DNA from: Methylophaga thiooxydans DMS010
GTDB lineage: Bacteria > Pseudomonadota > Gammaproteobacteria > Nitrosococcales > Methylophagaceae
Direction: 5' to 3'
Length of the DNA: 33,185 bases
Assembly: GCF_000156355.1 (NCBI RefSeq)
Contig: NZ_GG657883.1
Location: 2,308-35,492 of the forward strand
Shown: positions 1-8,779 of the stretch, piece after piece
Position numbering within the stretch: position 1 is the first letter of the stretch
Layout: every line of letters begins with the position of its first letter
The notes under the pieces: generated by a model
The model's input: only the letters and a program-made list of their open reading frames with translations
Database searches by the model: none
Told to the model about the DNA's origin: nothing
Position numbers and translations under genes: made by a program

Positions 1-1
1 T

Positions 2-1408
2 GGGCTTAGCCACAACATGTTTGATGCCGCGCTATATCTTGGTGTCTGTGACAAAATCGTTCCGGGCTTATTGATTGGTGCGTTGAGCTTTGGTCACTTA
101 CCGGCGATTTTCGTACCAGCAGGTCCGATGCCGAGTGGCTTGCCAAATAAAGAAAAAGTTCGTATCCGTCAGCTTTATGCTGAAGGCAAAGTAGGTCGTG
201 ATGAGCTGCTGAAAGCAGAATCAGAGTCTTACCATAGCCCAGGTACATGTACCTTCTACGGTACTGCTAACAGTAACCAGATGATGGTTGAAATGATGGG
301 CTTGCACCTGCCGGGCAGTTCATTCATCAACCCTAACACACCACTGCGTGATGCATTGACTGAGAAAGCAACACAGCAAGTGCTGAACTTTACGGCATTG
401 GGCGATGATTACCGTCCAATCGGTCATATGATTAACGAGAAAGCCATCATCAATGCCTTAGTTGGCTTATTGGCAACAGGTGGTTCGACCAACCACACTA
501 TGCACTTGGTGGCGATTGCCCGTGCAGCCGGTATTATCATTAACTGGGATGACTTTGATAATCTGTCTAAAATCATTCCATCTATCACTAAGATTTACCC
601 TAATGGTTCAGCTGATATTAACCATTTCCAAGCAGCCGGTGGTATGGGTGTGTTGATTCGTGAATTGTCAAAAAATGGTTTGATGCATACCGATGTCATC
701 ACAGTCGGCGATGACAAAGGTATGGAACAGTACACTCGCGAGCCAACGCTGAAAGAAGGTAAGTTGACTTGGGTGGAAGGACCGAAAGAATCTTTGGATA
801 AAGAAGTGATCGGCAGTGTAGCTGAACCGTTCGCATCTGGTGGTGGCCTGCACCTGATCAAAGGTAATCTGGGACGCGGTATGTCTAAGATTTCTGCGGT
901 TGATGAGAAGCATCAAGTAGTTGAAGCACCAGCGATGGTTTTTGATAACCAGGATGATGTGGTTGCGGCGTTTAAACGTGGTGAAATGAATAAAGACGTG
1001 ATCGTTGTTCTGCGTTTCCAAGGTCCGAAAGCGAATGGTATGCCTGAGCTGCATAAACTGACGCCACCTTTAGGTGTACTGCAGGATAAAGGCTATAAAG
1101 TTGCTTTGGTTACCGATGGTCGTATGTCGGGCGCTTCTGGTAAGGTGCCGTCTGCTATTCACTTGTGGCCTGAATGTGTTGATGGCAGCTTGATGACGAA
1201 AGTCCGTGATGGTGACATGATTCGCCTGGATGCACAGACCGGCGACTTGAATGTCTTGGTAGATGAAAAAGAACTGAATTCACGCATGGCTTGTGTGATG
1301 GCTAATACCGAGCATCATTACGGTATGGGTCGTGAATTATTTGATAGTTTCCGTCAGGGTGTATCAACCTCTGAAACCGGTGCCATCAACATGTTTAATG
1401 TCGAATAA
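2..1408 (+). CDS. edd: 6-phosphogluconate dehydratase, 5' truncated by window edge
   Basis: Entner-Doudoroff dehydratase converting 6-phosphogluconate to 2-keto-3-deoxy-6-phosphogluconate (KDPG) in the cytoplasm. The frame is open from base 2 ([11 protein letters not shown]...), giving 468 residues; E. coli Edd is about 603, so roughly the first 135 are missing. Seen: [30 protein letters not shown], the [15 protein letters not shown] cysteine motif expected to ligate the Fe-S cluster in the IlvD/Edd family, [18 protein letters not shown], and [16 protein letters not shown] near the C-terminus. The [19 protein letters not shown] signature and eda 24 bp downstream favour Edd over the paralogue dihydroxy-acid dehydratase IlvD. 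The upstream cluster-ligand motif lies outside the window. Confidence 0.96.
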   Translation, partial: GLSHNMFDAALYLGVCDKIVPGLLIGALSFGHLPAIFVPAGPMPSGLPNKEKVRIRQLYAEGKVGRDELLKAESESYHSPGTCTFYGTANSNQMMVEMMGLHLPGSSFINPNTPLRDALTEKATQQVLNFTALGDDYRPIGHMINEKAIINALVGLLATGGSTNHTMHLVAIARAAGIIINWDDFDNLSKIIPSITKIYPNGSADINHFQAAGGMGVLIRELSKNGLMHTDVITVGDDKGMEQYTREPTLKEGKLTWVEGPKESLDKEVIGSVAEPFASGGGLHLIKGNLGRGMSKISAVDEKHQVVEAPAMVFDNQDDVVAAFKRGEMNKDVIVVLRFQGPKANGMPELHKLTPPLGVLQDKGYKVALVTDGRMSGASGKVPSAIHLWPECVDGSLMTKVRDGDMIRLDAQTGDLNVLVDEKELNSRMACVMANTEHHYGMGRELFDSFRQGVSTSETGAINMFNVE

Positions 1409-1432
1409 ATCAAACTGGAATAAGATTAACTA

Positions 1433-2065
1433 ATGTCTAAAACAATTCATGAAATCATGCAGGTTTCGCCGATCGTACCGGTGATGGTTATCAATAACGC
1501 TGATCATGCTGTGCCGTTAGCAAAAGCTTTGGTCAAAGGTGGTTTGAAAGTACTCGAAATCACACTGCGTACCGATGCTGCCTTAGAGTCGATTCGCCGT
1601 ATTAAAGCAGAAGTGCCTGATGCCATCGTCGGTGCCGGTACTATCATTAATATCGACACATTGAATGCAGCCATTGATGCGGGTGCAGAGTTTATTGTAA
1701 GCCCGGGCACAACAGAAAAATTAATTGATGCTGCGCTGGCCACAGGTGTGCCATTGTTGCCTGGTGTTGCTGATCCAAGTCAAGCGATGGCATTACTTGA
1801 AAAAGGCATCACAGCGATGAAGTTCTTCCCGGCGGAAGCGGCGGGCGGTGTGCCCATGCTGAAATCAATCGGCGCGCCGATTCCTCAAATTACATTCTGC
1901 CCGACAGGTGGTGTGAGCCAGAAGAATGTTAAAGACTACTACAGCCTGCCAAATGTTGGCTGTGTGGGTGGTTCATGGATGTGTGCGGCTAGCCTGGTTG
2001 ATGCAGAAAACTGGGACGAAATCACGCGTCTTTCTGCTGAAGCGGTTGAATTAGCTACAGCTTGA
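1433..2065 (+). CDS. eda: KDPG aldolase (2-keto-3-deoxy-6-phosphogluconate aldolase)
   Basis: Class I aldolase splitting KDPG to pyruvate and glyceraldehyde 3-phosphate, second step after Edd. It has 210 residues, close to the family norm of about 213. The catalytic glutamate is seen in VLEITLRT (Glu42) and the Schiff-base lysine in AMKFFPAE (Lys130); PGVADPS and CPTGGV phosphate-binding segments are intact. It lies 24 bp after edd on the same strand, so the two are surely cotranscribed, and a strong terminator follows within 20 bp. In methylotrophs with the ribulose monophosphate cycle this pair can serve as the cleavage branch; that role is inferred from the methylamine genes in the same window. 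Confidence 0.97.
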   Translation: MSKTIHEIMQVSPIVPVMVINNADHAVPLAKALVKGGLKVLEITLRTDAALESIRRIKAEVPDAIVGAGTIINIDTLNAAIDAGAEFIVSPGTTEKLIDAALATGVPLLPGVADPSQAMALLEKGITAMKFFPAEAAGGVPMLKSIGAPIPQITFCPTGGVSQKNVKDYYSLPNVGCVGGSWMCAASLVDAENWDEITRLSAEAVELATA

Positions 2066-2080
2066 TATCACTCGATGTGA

Positions 2081-2110
2081 AAAAAAGCCGGGCATTGCCC
2101 GGCTTTTTTT
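2081..2110. terminator. Bidirectional rho-independent terminator
   Basis: A-run, GCCGGGC arm, ATT loop, GCCCGGC arm, T-run: perfect GC-rich stem with A/T tails on both sides, placed between the convergent eda and DUF2063 genes. The minus-strand gene's stop codon lies inside the tail (2109-2111), so one hairpin probably serves both transcripts. Confidence 0.92.
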
Positions 2111-2870
2111 ATGCGTCTTGTTTTAATAGAATGCCGCGACTCACCCAATCCTCTATCATTTGAGTTGCACCTTGCATCACCACATCTGGATTCGGGTGCT
2201 GCATTTCTTTAGCTATTTCGGCTGCCGCAGCATGGCCAGATTTACCTTCATCTAACAGTGCCAGCAAACGTGCGCTTACTGAGTTTAAAGCGATAAATTT
2301 CACTTCGTCATCGGCATTGCGCTGAACCAGTAGACAGACAGGCGTCTCAGAGGGCTGTTCAGGCTGATTATCCGGTGCAATTTGATGCACAGGGTAGTGA
2401 TAGACCAATAGCCATGCTAACGGGGATAGTTTAAGCGACACAGACAGACGATCATCGTCGTCAGTGAGTGGTGTAATGGTAAAGTCCGCTTCTGCGATAC
2501 TTAAAGCAAGTTCAACCCATTCATAATGTGCTAATTCAGCTAAAAAGACCGGATCATCCTCAGCCACCCGTTCTGTTTCCAGATAAGCGATAAACTCACG
2601 AGCAATTTCAACAAATAAAGGTGTTTTACACTGATGCTTGATCATAAAGTCACGCACCATCGCTAACCATTTTTCCTCGGGAAATAAGGTTCTAATAACA
2701 GGAAAAGCGTTTTTCAGCGTACCGTTGATGTTATTGAAAAACAGATCGCGATAGATAGCCATACGTCTGGATTCGATATTATCAGGTGCCTTCTGGTGCT
2801 CCGGATCCCGAATATGGGCGGCAAATTGATATTGCGTTTGCTTATATGATTCAACCGTGTGAGACATCAT
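2109..2870 (-). CDS. DUF2063 (HvfC/BufC N-terminal domain) protein, partner of DUF692 enzyme
   Basis: A 253-residue protein of the DUF2063 family. The N-terminal segment around residues 10-110 (YQFAAHIRDP, RMAIYRDLFFNNINGTLKNAFPVIRTLFPEEKWLAMVRDF) is the family signature; the C-terminal half is a helical domain with an acidic LDEGKSGHAAAAEI stretch. Family members act with DUF692 multinuclear iron enzymes (as BufC/HvfC with BufB/HvfB), presumably presenting the precursor peptide. The start overlaps the end of the DUF692 gene by 20 bp, indicating translational coupling. Its specific function here is unknown because no standard precursor gene is present. Confidence 0.87.
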   Translation of the reverse strand: MMSHTVESYKQTQYQFAAHIRDPEHQKAPDNIESRRMAIYRDLFFNNINGTLKNAFPVIRTLFPEEKWLAMVRDFMIKHQCKTPLFVEIAREFIAYLETERVAEDDPVFLAELAHYEWVELALSIAEADFTITPLTDDDDRLSVSLKLSPLAWLLVYHYPVHQIAPDNQPEQPSETPVCLLVQRNADDEVKFIALNSVSARLLALLDEGKSGHAAAAEIAKEMQHPNPDVVMQGATQMIEDWVSRGILLKQDA

Positions 2871-3699
2871 TGACCTTATGTTGCTGTTGATAGTGATGAA
2901 TCAGCTCGACCTCGTCCAACAAATGTTGCAAAGAAGGGATATTGAAATCACGTTCAAGTAATGTTGGTAAAACGCCGTGTCGCGCATAGGTTTTTTCTAG
3001 TAGCTGCCAGACGGGATCAATGACATCAGCGCCATGGGTGTCGACAATCAAATCTTCCGCTTCATTGTAGTGTCCTGCAATATGCAGGTAGGCAATACGC
3101 TCCGTTGGCATCGCATTAATGTAGTCGATCGCATCGTAGTGATGGTTGATGCTATTGACGTAGACATTATTCACATCTAACAGTAAGTCGCAGTCTGCTT
3201 CGTTGATGACTGCCGTAATAAATGCCACTTCATCCATCTGCTGGCCGGGCGCGGCATAGTAAGACACATTTTCTATGACCAGACGGCGCTCTAGGATGTC
3301 TTGAACGCGTTTAATCCGATCTGCAACGTAATGTACCGCTTCTTCAGTGAATGGAATCGGCATAAGGTCATAGAGATGACCGTCATCGCTGCAATAGCTG
3401 AGATGCTCGCTATAGGTCTGAATATTATGTTTATCAAAAAACTTTTTCAGCCGGTGCACAAAGTGTTCGTCTAAGGGGGCAGGGCTGCCTATGGAAAGCG
3501 ATAAACCATGACAAAGCATCGGGTAGCGCTCAGCCATTGCAGCAAATTTTCTGCCATAGGCGCCGCCCATATCCATCCAGTTTTCTGGTGCAACTTCCAT
3601 AAAGTCGATATCGGTGTTTGGCTTAGCCGCGATATCATCTAAAAAGCTGCGGCGTAAGCCTAAACCTGCGCCCCGAACCGGGCACGACTGACTGCTCAT
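2851..3699 (-). CDS. DUF692 multinuclear non-haem iron oxidase (BufB/HvfB/MbnB-like)
   Basis: A 282-residue DUF692 TIM-barrel protein. Characterised relatives modify cysteine residues of ribosomally made peptides (MbnB in methanobactin, BufB in bufferins). Candidate metal ligands are visible in order: His64 in CHGLSLSIG, Glu98/His99 in YSEHLSY, Glu in VIENVSYY, Asp in LLLDVNNVYVNS, His in YLHIAGHY, Asp/His in VDTHGADV and Glu in LLERDFNIP. All canonical positions look intact, so it is probably active. The start is supported by a CAGGAG ribosome site about 7 nt upstream. It is followed, overlapping, by the DUF2063 gene. No short BufA-like precursor lies directly upstream; the next gene on this strand, 63 bp away, is a larger secreted protein. 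Confidence 0.9.
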   Translation of the reverse strand: MSSQSCPVRGAGLGLRRSFLDDIAAKPNTDIDFMEVAPENWMDMGGAYGRKFAAMAERYPMLCHGLSLSIGSPAPLDEHFVHRLKKFFDKHNIQTYSEHLSYCSDDGHLYDLMPIPFTEEAVHYVADRIKRVQDILERRLVIENVSYYAAPGQQMDEVAFITAVINEADCDLLLDVNNVYVNSINHHYDAIDYINAMPTERIAYLHIAGHYNEAEDLIVDTHGADVIDPVWQLLEKTYARHGVLPTLLERDFNIPSLQHLLDEVELIHHYQQQHKVNDVSHG

Positions 3700-3762
3700 A
3701 TAATGCTCCTGCTATTTCATACTTAACTAATAAGACGGTTTTCAGCAGCAATTGTTACAGCA

Positions 3763-4515
3763 TCAATCCAGATTTACTTCAAACATTGTTCTGTCGACGC
3801 CGACATTGCCTGTTGTTTGGTCAATAAGATAGACAATCGCTTTGTAATGACCAGATGTGTTGATCACAGTTTTGGCTGAAAACAGGCCAATCGGACCAGT
3901 GAAATCTAACGCGACTTCATCAACCTTCTTATCATCCCGCATGATAATGGCTTTTGCTTCGTAGTTATCGGGCTGCCATAAGCCATCCTTAGTGATCGGA
4001 CAGCCACAAAGTAATGAAGCTTTGGTATAAAACTCGACCTTGCCACCCTCTAGCACTTGCGTCCAGGCATCAACGATAAACCCTGGCATAGTTAGTGTTA
4101 TTCCGTCGCCCAATAGATGCTTGCCGGGTATAACCCATGATGTTACAGACGCTTCTTGAAGCGATTGACGGTAACCATAGGGGCCGATTAGTTTAAAGCG
4201 CAACAAACGCGGCGTATTAATATCGATGGTGGCTAGATACCCTGCAGTTTTGTTCGTGGTTAAAGTTTGACCACGCTTGATAGGATTTTTAATCAGGGTA
4301 TCTGTGTCACCAGTACCGCCGTTAATCCAGCCTTGGTTTACAATCTCACCTGTTTCTGCATCCTCAATAGTGACGCGAATACCGCCTACGCTGGTACCAA
4401 TATATTTTGCATCAGCCGCTTTAGCTCGGATCATTATCTGAGTTTCTTCTGCGCTAGCCGGCACACTGAGGCTGAGACAGAGACTGAATAAAAATGTCAG
4501 GGATAAAATTCTCAT
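3763..4515 (-). CDS. Secreted protein of unknown function with a lone CGC motif
   Basis: A 250-residue protein I do not recognise. The N-terminus (MRILSLTFLFSLCLSLSVPASA, then EETQ) is a Sec signal peptide with a likely cleavage after ASA at about residue 22, so the mature form should be periplasmic. The rest is rich in beta-prone, Thr/Gly-containing segments, suggesting an immunoglobulin-like or jelly-roll fold. The mature part has only two cysteines, in LLCGCPITKDGLW around residue 170. It lies 63 bp upstream of the DUF692 gene on the same strand with no visible terminator between, so cotranscription is plausible. A disulfide, a metal site, or a substrate for the DUF692 enzyme are all possible; none is shown. 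Confidence 0.75.
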   Translation of the reverse strand: MRILSLTFLFSLCLSLSVPASAEETQIMIRAKAADAKYIGTSVGGIRVTIEDAETGEIVNQGWINGGTGDTDTLIKNPIKRGQTLTTNKTAGYLATIDINTPRLLRFKLIGPYGYRQSLQEASVTSWVIPGKHLLGDGITLTMPGFIVDAWTQVLEGGKVEFYTKASLLCGCPITKDGLWQPDNYEAKAIIMRDDKKVDEVALDFTGPIGLFSAKTVINTSGHYKAIVYLIDQTTGNVGVDRTMFEVNLD

Positions 4516-4610
4516 GTTGCTCTCTCTATGATGGTGAAATATAAATCAGTTGTTCGATAAGACCCTTGGCTTGGGTGATTTGTTCAGTTTCATTATCGGC
4601 CGATGAGCGA

Positions 4611-4665
4611 AAGTTTCAAGACGATGTTGAACTAAGCAACTGCTACAATAACGGTTTTGAAACTT
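4611..4665. repeat. Perfect 9-bp inverted repeat in divergent intergenic region
   Basis: AAGTTTCAA at 4611-4619 and its exact complement TTGAAACTT at 4657-4665, separated by 37 bp, between the divergent secreted-protein gene and the ABC permease gene. No T-run follows, so it is not a standard terminator. It could be a pair of regulator half-sites or chance. Confidence 0.45.
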
Positions 4666-4724
4666 GAAGCCCGCAATACAGGTCATTAAGCTGAACCGAA
4701 ATGGAACACAGGTAACCTTTTTTC

Positions 4725-5705
4725 ATGCTCGCATACATTATCAGACGAATTTTATACGCTTTTCCTATCTTACTTGGGGTCAATGCACTGACATTCGTCT
4801 TATTTTTCATGGTCAACACGCCCGATGATATGGCACGTATGCATCTCGGTAACAAGCATGTCACCGAGCAGGCAATCGAAAGCTGGAAAGAAGAGCGTGG
4901 ATACAATAAAGCCTTAATCTGGAATAGTGATGCAGAAGGCGTATCTCAAGCGACAGATACGATCTTTTTTGGTAAATCACTCAGCCTGTTTGTGTTCGAA
5001 TTTGGTCAAGCCGATGATGGACGTGATATCGGGCAAGACATTCAAACTCGCATGTGGCCAAGCCTTGCTATTGCAATACCTATCTTTGTGATTGGCATTT
5101 TGGTCAATATCACCTTTGCGATGTTAATGGTATTTTTCCGGGCAACGTATGTGGATTTGAGCGGCGTCGTTTTATGTGTGGTATTGATGTCGATATCTGG
5201 GCTTTTCTACATTATTGGTGGGCAATTTCTGGTCGGAAAAATCATGCAATTGGTGCCGATATCTGGCTATGCCGAAGGCTTTGATGCCACCAAGTTTTTA
5301 ATTCTACCGGTCGCCATTGGCATTATTTCTGGCATTGGTAGTGGCTCACGTTGGTACCGAACATTGTTTTTAGAAGAGGTATCGAAAGACTATGTGCGTA
5401 CGGCACGAGCCAAAGGTTTGTCTGAAGTTAAAGTGCTGTTTTCACATGTATTGAAAAACGCCATGATTCCCATTTTAACGGGGGCAGTGGTAGTACTACC
5501 CACCTTGTTTATGGGGAGTCTGATTCTGGAGTCTTTCTTCGGTATTCCCGGCTTGGGGAGCTATACGATTGATGCCATTCACGCACAAGACTTTGCGATT
5601 GTACGGGCGATGGTGTTCCTCGGTTCTGTGCTCTACATCGTTGGTCTGGTATTAACCGATATTTCCTACACCCTAGTGGACCCGAGGGTGCGTTTGGATG
5701 GCTGA
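4725..5705 (+). CDS. DppB/OppB-type ABC transporter permease, lone subunit
   Basis: A 326-residue inner-membrane permease of the binding-protein-dependent transport family. Seen: N-terminal YIIRRILYAFPILLGVNALTFVLFF helix typical of DppB/OppB/YejB, a large periplasmic loop about residues 30-105, about five further membrane helices, and the cytoplasmic EAA loop DYVRTARAKGLSEVKVLFSHVLKNAMIP that docks on the ATPase, then LILESFFGIPGLG. Family partners (DppC-like permease, two ATPases, periplasmic binding protein) are not in this window; the next gene overlaps by 8 bp and is unrelated. Partners are either elsewhere or lost. Substrate cannot be told; peptides are the family default. Confidence 0.88.
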   Translation: MLAYIIRRILYAFPILLGVNALTFVLFFMVNTPDDMARMHLGNKHVTEQAIESWKEERGYNKALIWNSDAEGVSQATDTIFFGKSLSLFVFEFGQADDGRDIGQDIQTRMWPSLAIAIPIFVIGILVNITFAMLMVFFRATYVDLSGVVLCVVLMSISGLFYIIGGQFLVGKIMQLVPISGYAEGFDATKFLILPVAIGIISGIGSGSRWYRTLFLEEVSKDYVRTARAKGLSEVKVLFSHVLKNAMIPILTGAVVVLPTLFMGSLILESFFGIPGLGSYTIDAIHAQDFAIVRAMVFLGSVLYIVGLVLTDISYTLVDPRVRLDG

Positions 5706-6519
5706 AGCAGTTGATATTCGCGCACAGGCTTTAACGTGTTTGTTGCTAACTGACCCTTGGCAAAAAGCACAAGCCACACAAAGGCTGTATCACTCAGCGA
5801 AGCAACAAGGCTGTGTCATTACAACAAACGATGTTGATGTTCCCGCGATTCCTGGCCGGCCCGAACAACCAAAACTAGTTTCACCTCGAGAATTGCCACG
5901 TCGGCGCAATAATCAGCAAACGGGTCATGCCACACTGATTCATGCGGTTTGTCATATTGAGTTCAATGCCATCAATTTAGCTTTAGATGCACTCGCACGT
6001 TTTGCAGCGCTGCCTGATGCGTATTATCACGATTGGCTACAGGTGGCATATGAAGAATCGACACACTTCGACATGCTCAGTGAGCATTTAAGAACAATGG
6101 GATTTAGCTACGGTGATTTTCCGGCACATGATGGTATGTGGGAAATGGCTCAAAAGACCCATCATGATCCGCTTACGCGCATGGCTTTAGTACCGCGGGT
6201 ACTTGAGGCGAGAGGACTGGATGTAACGCCCTCAATGATGAACAAACTACGAAAATCCGGAGATTTACGCGCCGTTGAAATTCTGGAATTAATTCTGCGC
6301 GAAGAAGTAGGGCACGTCAAAGTGGGAACGGATTGGTTTAACTACCTGTGCGCGCAGCGAGACATGGACCCGTTTTCAACGTTTAAAGACTTGTTGGAAA
6401 CCTATTTTAATGGCGAAATTCGTGGCCCGTTTCATACCGAGGCCCGAATTGAAGCTGGCTTTAGTCATGATGAGATGACGTTACTGGAGTCGCAAGCAGT
6501 CTACAAGCGCAGGGCTTAA
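5698..6519 (+). CDS. DUF455 ferritin-like protein
   Basis: A 273-residue member of the DUF455 family, a ferritin-like four-helix bundle. Candidate di-metal ligands: Glu/His in CHIEFNAINLALDALARF, EESTHFDMLSEHL and LREEVGHVKVGTDWF, i.e. the repeated ExxH pattern of ferritin-like diiron proteins. Also seen is the family's P-G-R-P and SPRELPRR segment near residues 50-65. Biochemical function of the family is, to my knowledge, unestablished. The ATG overlaps the end of the permease gene (stop at 5703-5705), so translation is coupled. Its stop overlaps by 4 bp the convergent ratB gene (shared CTTAAG). Confidence 0.86.
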   Translation: MAEAVDIRAQALTCLLLTDPWQKAQATQRLYHSAKQQGCVITTNDVDVPAIPGRPEQPKLVSPRELPRRRNNQQTGHATLIHAVCHIEFNAINLALDALARFAALPDAYYHDWLQVAYEESTHFDMLSEHLRTMGFSYGDFPAHDGMWEMAQKTHHDPLTRMALVPRVLEARGLDVTPSMMNKLRKSGDLRAVEILELILREEVGHVKVGTDWFNYLCAQRDMDPFSTFKDLLETYFNGEIRGPFHTEARIEAGFSHDEMTLLESQAVYKRRA

Positions 6520-6827
6520 GCTTTCGTATCTTTGTTTTTCTTTTCCATCTCTGCCTTTTGGCGGCGAGACTCTTTGGGATCTGCGATCAAAGGACGATAA
6601 ATCTCAATCCGATCTTTATTTTTGAGACTGGCATTGAGCTTACACATTTTGCCGAAAATGCCGACCTTATCTGTGCTCAGATCGATTTGCGGATAACGCT
6701 CTAAAATGCCTGAACGTTTGATGGCATGTTCAACGGTGCTGTCAGTCGGCACTTCGACTTCCAGAATAAGTTGTTCATCAGGTAGCGCGTAGGCAACCTC
6801 AATTTGCAGGTGTTCAGCGTTTTCCAT
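6516..6827 (-). CDS. ratB: RnfH/RatB family ubiquitin-like protein
   Basis: A 103-residue protein of the RnfH/UPF0125 family with a beta-grasp fold, encoded directly after ratA as in many gammaproteobacteria. Seen: IEVAYALPDEQLILEVEVP, GTVE-like helix start, VGIFGKMCKLNASLKNKDRIEIYRPLIADPKESRRQKAE, which is the family's hallmark C-terminal stretch. I chose the ATG at 6827 because AGGAA lies 7 nt upstream; an in-frame ATG at 6857 would add ten residues. The start overlaps the 3' end of ratA by 14 bp. Exact cellular role is unsettled. Confidence 0.93.
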   Translation of the reverse strand: MENAEHLQIEVAYALPDEQLILEVEVPTDSTVEHAIKRSGILERYPQIDLSTDKVGIFGKMCKLNASLKNKDRIEIYRPLIADPKESRRQKAEMEKKNKDTKA

Positions 6828-7254
6828 AAATTTCCTGGGCGCGTTTGCAAAAGGCATCTACCAATGAGCCAGATATTTGCGTAAAGACGGGGCCTAAAGC
6901 TAAATCCAACAGGCGAGTTGAAAACTCAAAGTCCATATCCAATTGAACCCGGCAGCCTTGATTATTGCCGATCGGCTTGAACTGCCAGTGACCTTCCAGA
7001 TGACGGAAAGGGCCATCGATCAATTCAATGCGAATAGCATTTCCATGATCCAGCATGTTTCGGGTTGAAAACTCATGATGAATACCGCCCTTAGCAATAT
7101 CTAAAGAGGCGCAAATCACATCTTCATTCTTGCTTAGAACACGGCTACCACGGCACCAGGGTAAAAAGCTGGGGTAGGCTTCTACGTCATTAACCAGATC
7201 AAACATCTGGTCAGGTGTATACATCACCAAAGAACTTCGAGTTATGGTTGTCAT
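6814..7254 (-). CDS. ratA: RatA family START/COQ10-type lipid-binding protein
   Basis: A 146-residue polyketide cyclase/START-fold protein. Seen: MTTITRSSLVMYTPDQMFDLVNDVEAYPSFLPWCRGSRVL, a typical RatA/COQ10 N-terminus, and RHLEGHWQFKPI in the middle strands. In E. coli RatA was reported as a ribosome-association inhibitor; relatives of COQ10 bind ubiquinone. Either function may apply and the sequence does not decide. It precedes ratB with overlapping reading frames and follows the symporter gene by 23 bp on the same strand. Confidence 0.93.
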   Translation of the reverse strand: MTTITRSSLVMYTPDQMFDLVNDVEAYPSFLPWCRGSRVLSKNEDVICASLDIAKGGIHHEFSTRNMLDHGNAIRIELIDGPFRHLEGHWQFKPIGNNQGCRVQLDMDFEFSTRLLDLALGPVFTQISGSLVDAFCKRAQEIYGKR

Positions 7255-7277
7255 TGAATCGGGTTAACGTTCCAGTT

Positions 7278-8645
7278 TTATCCAAGCAGGCCAATAAGAT
7301 TGGCAAACACGATGATAATTGCCGTCGGGGTTATGTAGCGAATTAAAAACAGCCAGCTTTTAAAGACAAAGCCATTGCCTAAGGCAAGCTCGTCTGAACT
7401 ACTGCTTTGTTTCATTACCCAACCTGCAAACAGGGCTATCAGTAAGCCGCCCAAAGGCAACATGATATTCGCAGTAAGATAGTCAAGCAAGCCAAATGCC
7501 GTTTGACCAAACAGTGTCCAGTGTTGACCAACATTAAATGAGAACACCGTAAGTAAGCCAAGTAACCATATGATGCCACCTGCGAGCAGCGTGGCTTTCA
7601 TACGTCTGATGCCTTTATTTTCTACTAGCCAGGCCACAATCGGTTCTACCAAAGAGATGGCTGAACTCCACGCGGCAAACACCAGCAGTAAGAAAAAGAT
7701 GCCGCCGAAGAATTGTCCACCCGGCATATGACCGAATGCGATAGGCAATGTTTGGAAAATCAGACTAGAGCCTTGGCCCGGCTCCATGCCATTGGCGAAC
7801 ACCAATGGGAATATCGCAAGGCCCGCTAATAGCGCAACGCTGGTATCCATCACGGAAATCGTGACCGAGACCTTGAAGATAGAGGTTTTCTTTGGCAAAT
7901 ATGAGCCATAAACCATAATGGCGCCCATCCCCAGGCTAAGGGTGAAAAAAGCATGGCCCATCGCAGTGAGAATACTGTTAGCGGTGAGTTTAGAAAAATC
8001 AGGGTCGAATAAAAAATGTAAACTGCGCGTAAACGCATCGCCTGTGTTGGCAGCATAGCCGACCAGCAAAATGAGTATCATAAATAAAGCTGGCATCATG
8101 AAACGCACAGACTTTTCTAAGCCATGCTGTACACCGCGTGTCACTACCAACACCGTAATCAGCATAAAGATGGTATGCCATGCGAGTAAACGTTCTGGAT
8201 CCGACACTAACGCGGCATGAATACTGGCCGCGCCATCAGGTGTAACGCCCTCGAAAACACCAAAGAAAGTGCGAGGAATGTAGGCCAAGGCCTGACCCGC
8301 TATCACACTGTAATAAGACAGAATAAAAAAGCCAGCTAAGATCCCCATTGCACCCAGCCAGCGCCATACCGTTGATTTGTTTTCATCTTCAGCCAGCGAC
8401 TTCAAACTATTAATGGGATTTTGTCGGCCACGACGACCGATGAGTACTTCGGCCATCATTAAGGGAATACCAATAATGGCAATACAGGCTAAATAAACAA
8501 TGACAAAGGCACCGCCGCCATTCTCGCCGGTGATATAGGGGAACTTCCAGATATTACCCAGTCCCACAGCAGAACCGGTTGCCGCCAGAATAAACGCCCA
8601 GCGTGTGGTCCACTCGCCATGTATCGACTTAGAGGGTCTTGCCAT
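7278..8645 (-). CDS. Sodium-dependent transporter, neurotransmitter:sodium symporter (SLC6) family
   Basis: A 455-residue inner-membrane secondary transporter with about 11-12 helices and LeuT fold. The first helix contains WAFILAATGSAVGLGNIWKFPYITGENGGGAF, the highly conserved unwound sodium- and substrate-binding region of bacterial NSS transporters. Further signatures: GQALAYIPRTFFG and a C-terminal helix. The substrate is probably an amino acid or related amine; it cannot be assigned. It sits upstream of ratA on the same strand, dividing the usual ratA/smpB divergent neighbourhood. A 128-bp spacer separates it from divergent smpB. Confidence 0.93.
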   Translation of the reverse strand: MARPSKSIHGEWTTRWAFILAATGSAVGLGNIWKFPYITGENGGGAFVIVYLACIAIIGIPLMMAEVLIGRRGRQNPINSLKSLAEDENKSTVWRWLGAMGILAGFFILSYYSVIAGQALAYIPRTFFGVFEGVTPDGAASIHAALVSDPERLLAWHTIFMLITVLVVTRGVQHGLEKSVRFMMPALFMILILLVGYAANTGDAFTRSLHFLFDPDFSKLTANSILTAMGHAFFTLSLGMGAIMVYGSYLPKKTSIFKVSVTISVMDTSVALLAGLAIFPLVFANGMEPGQGSSLIFQTLPIAFGHMPGGQFFGGIFFLLLVFAAWSSAISLVEPIVAWLVENKGIRRMKATLLAGGIIWLLGLLTVFSFNVGQHWTLFGQTAFGLLDYLTANIMLPLGGLLIALFAGWVMKQSSSSDELALGNGFVFKSWLFLIRYITPTAIIIVFANLIGLLG

Positions 8646-8767
8646 GTTGTTGCCCCGATATGCACAAATTGCTCTGATTGTAACCAGAACTCAGCCAAAT
8701 CAACAAACACCGTCTTAAGTTAAGCAGATAAAACAGATAAATAAATGAAGACTGAATTCAAACCCTT

Positions 8768-8773
8768 TATAAT
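8768..8773 (+). promoter_or_regulatory. TATAAT -10 element abutting the smpB start (possible leaderless mRNA)
   Basis: A perfect TATAAT lies at 8768-8773. Transcription would be expected to begin near 8780, exactly the A of the preferred smpB ATG. The -35 region (about 8745-8750, ATGAAG) is poor. No good Shine-Dalgarno is visible for either ATG, only GGGG. Confidence 0.4.
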
Positions 8774-8779
8774 ATGGGG

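Noticed and set aside
668..1054. Long antisense open frame inside edd (similar ones in mgdC, mgsC and gmaS)
   Set aside because: No ribosome site and no family resemblance; these are shadows of strongly coding DNA on the other strand.
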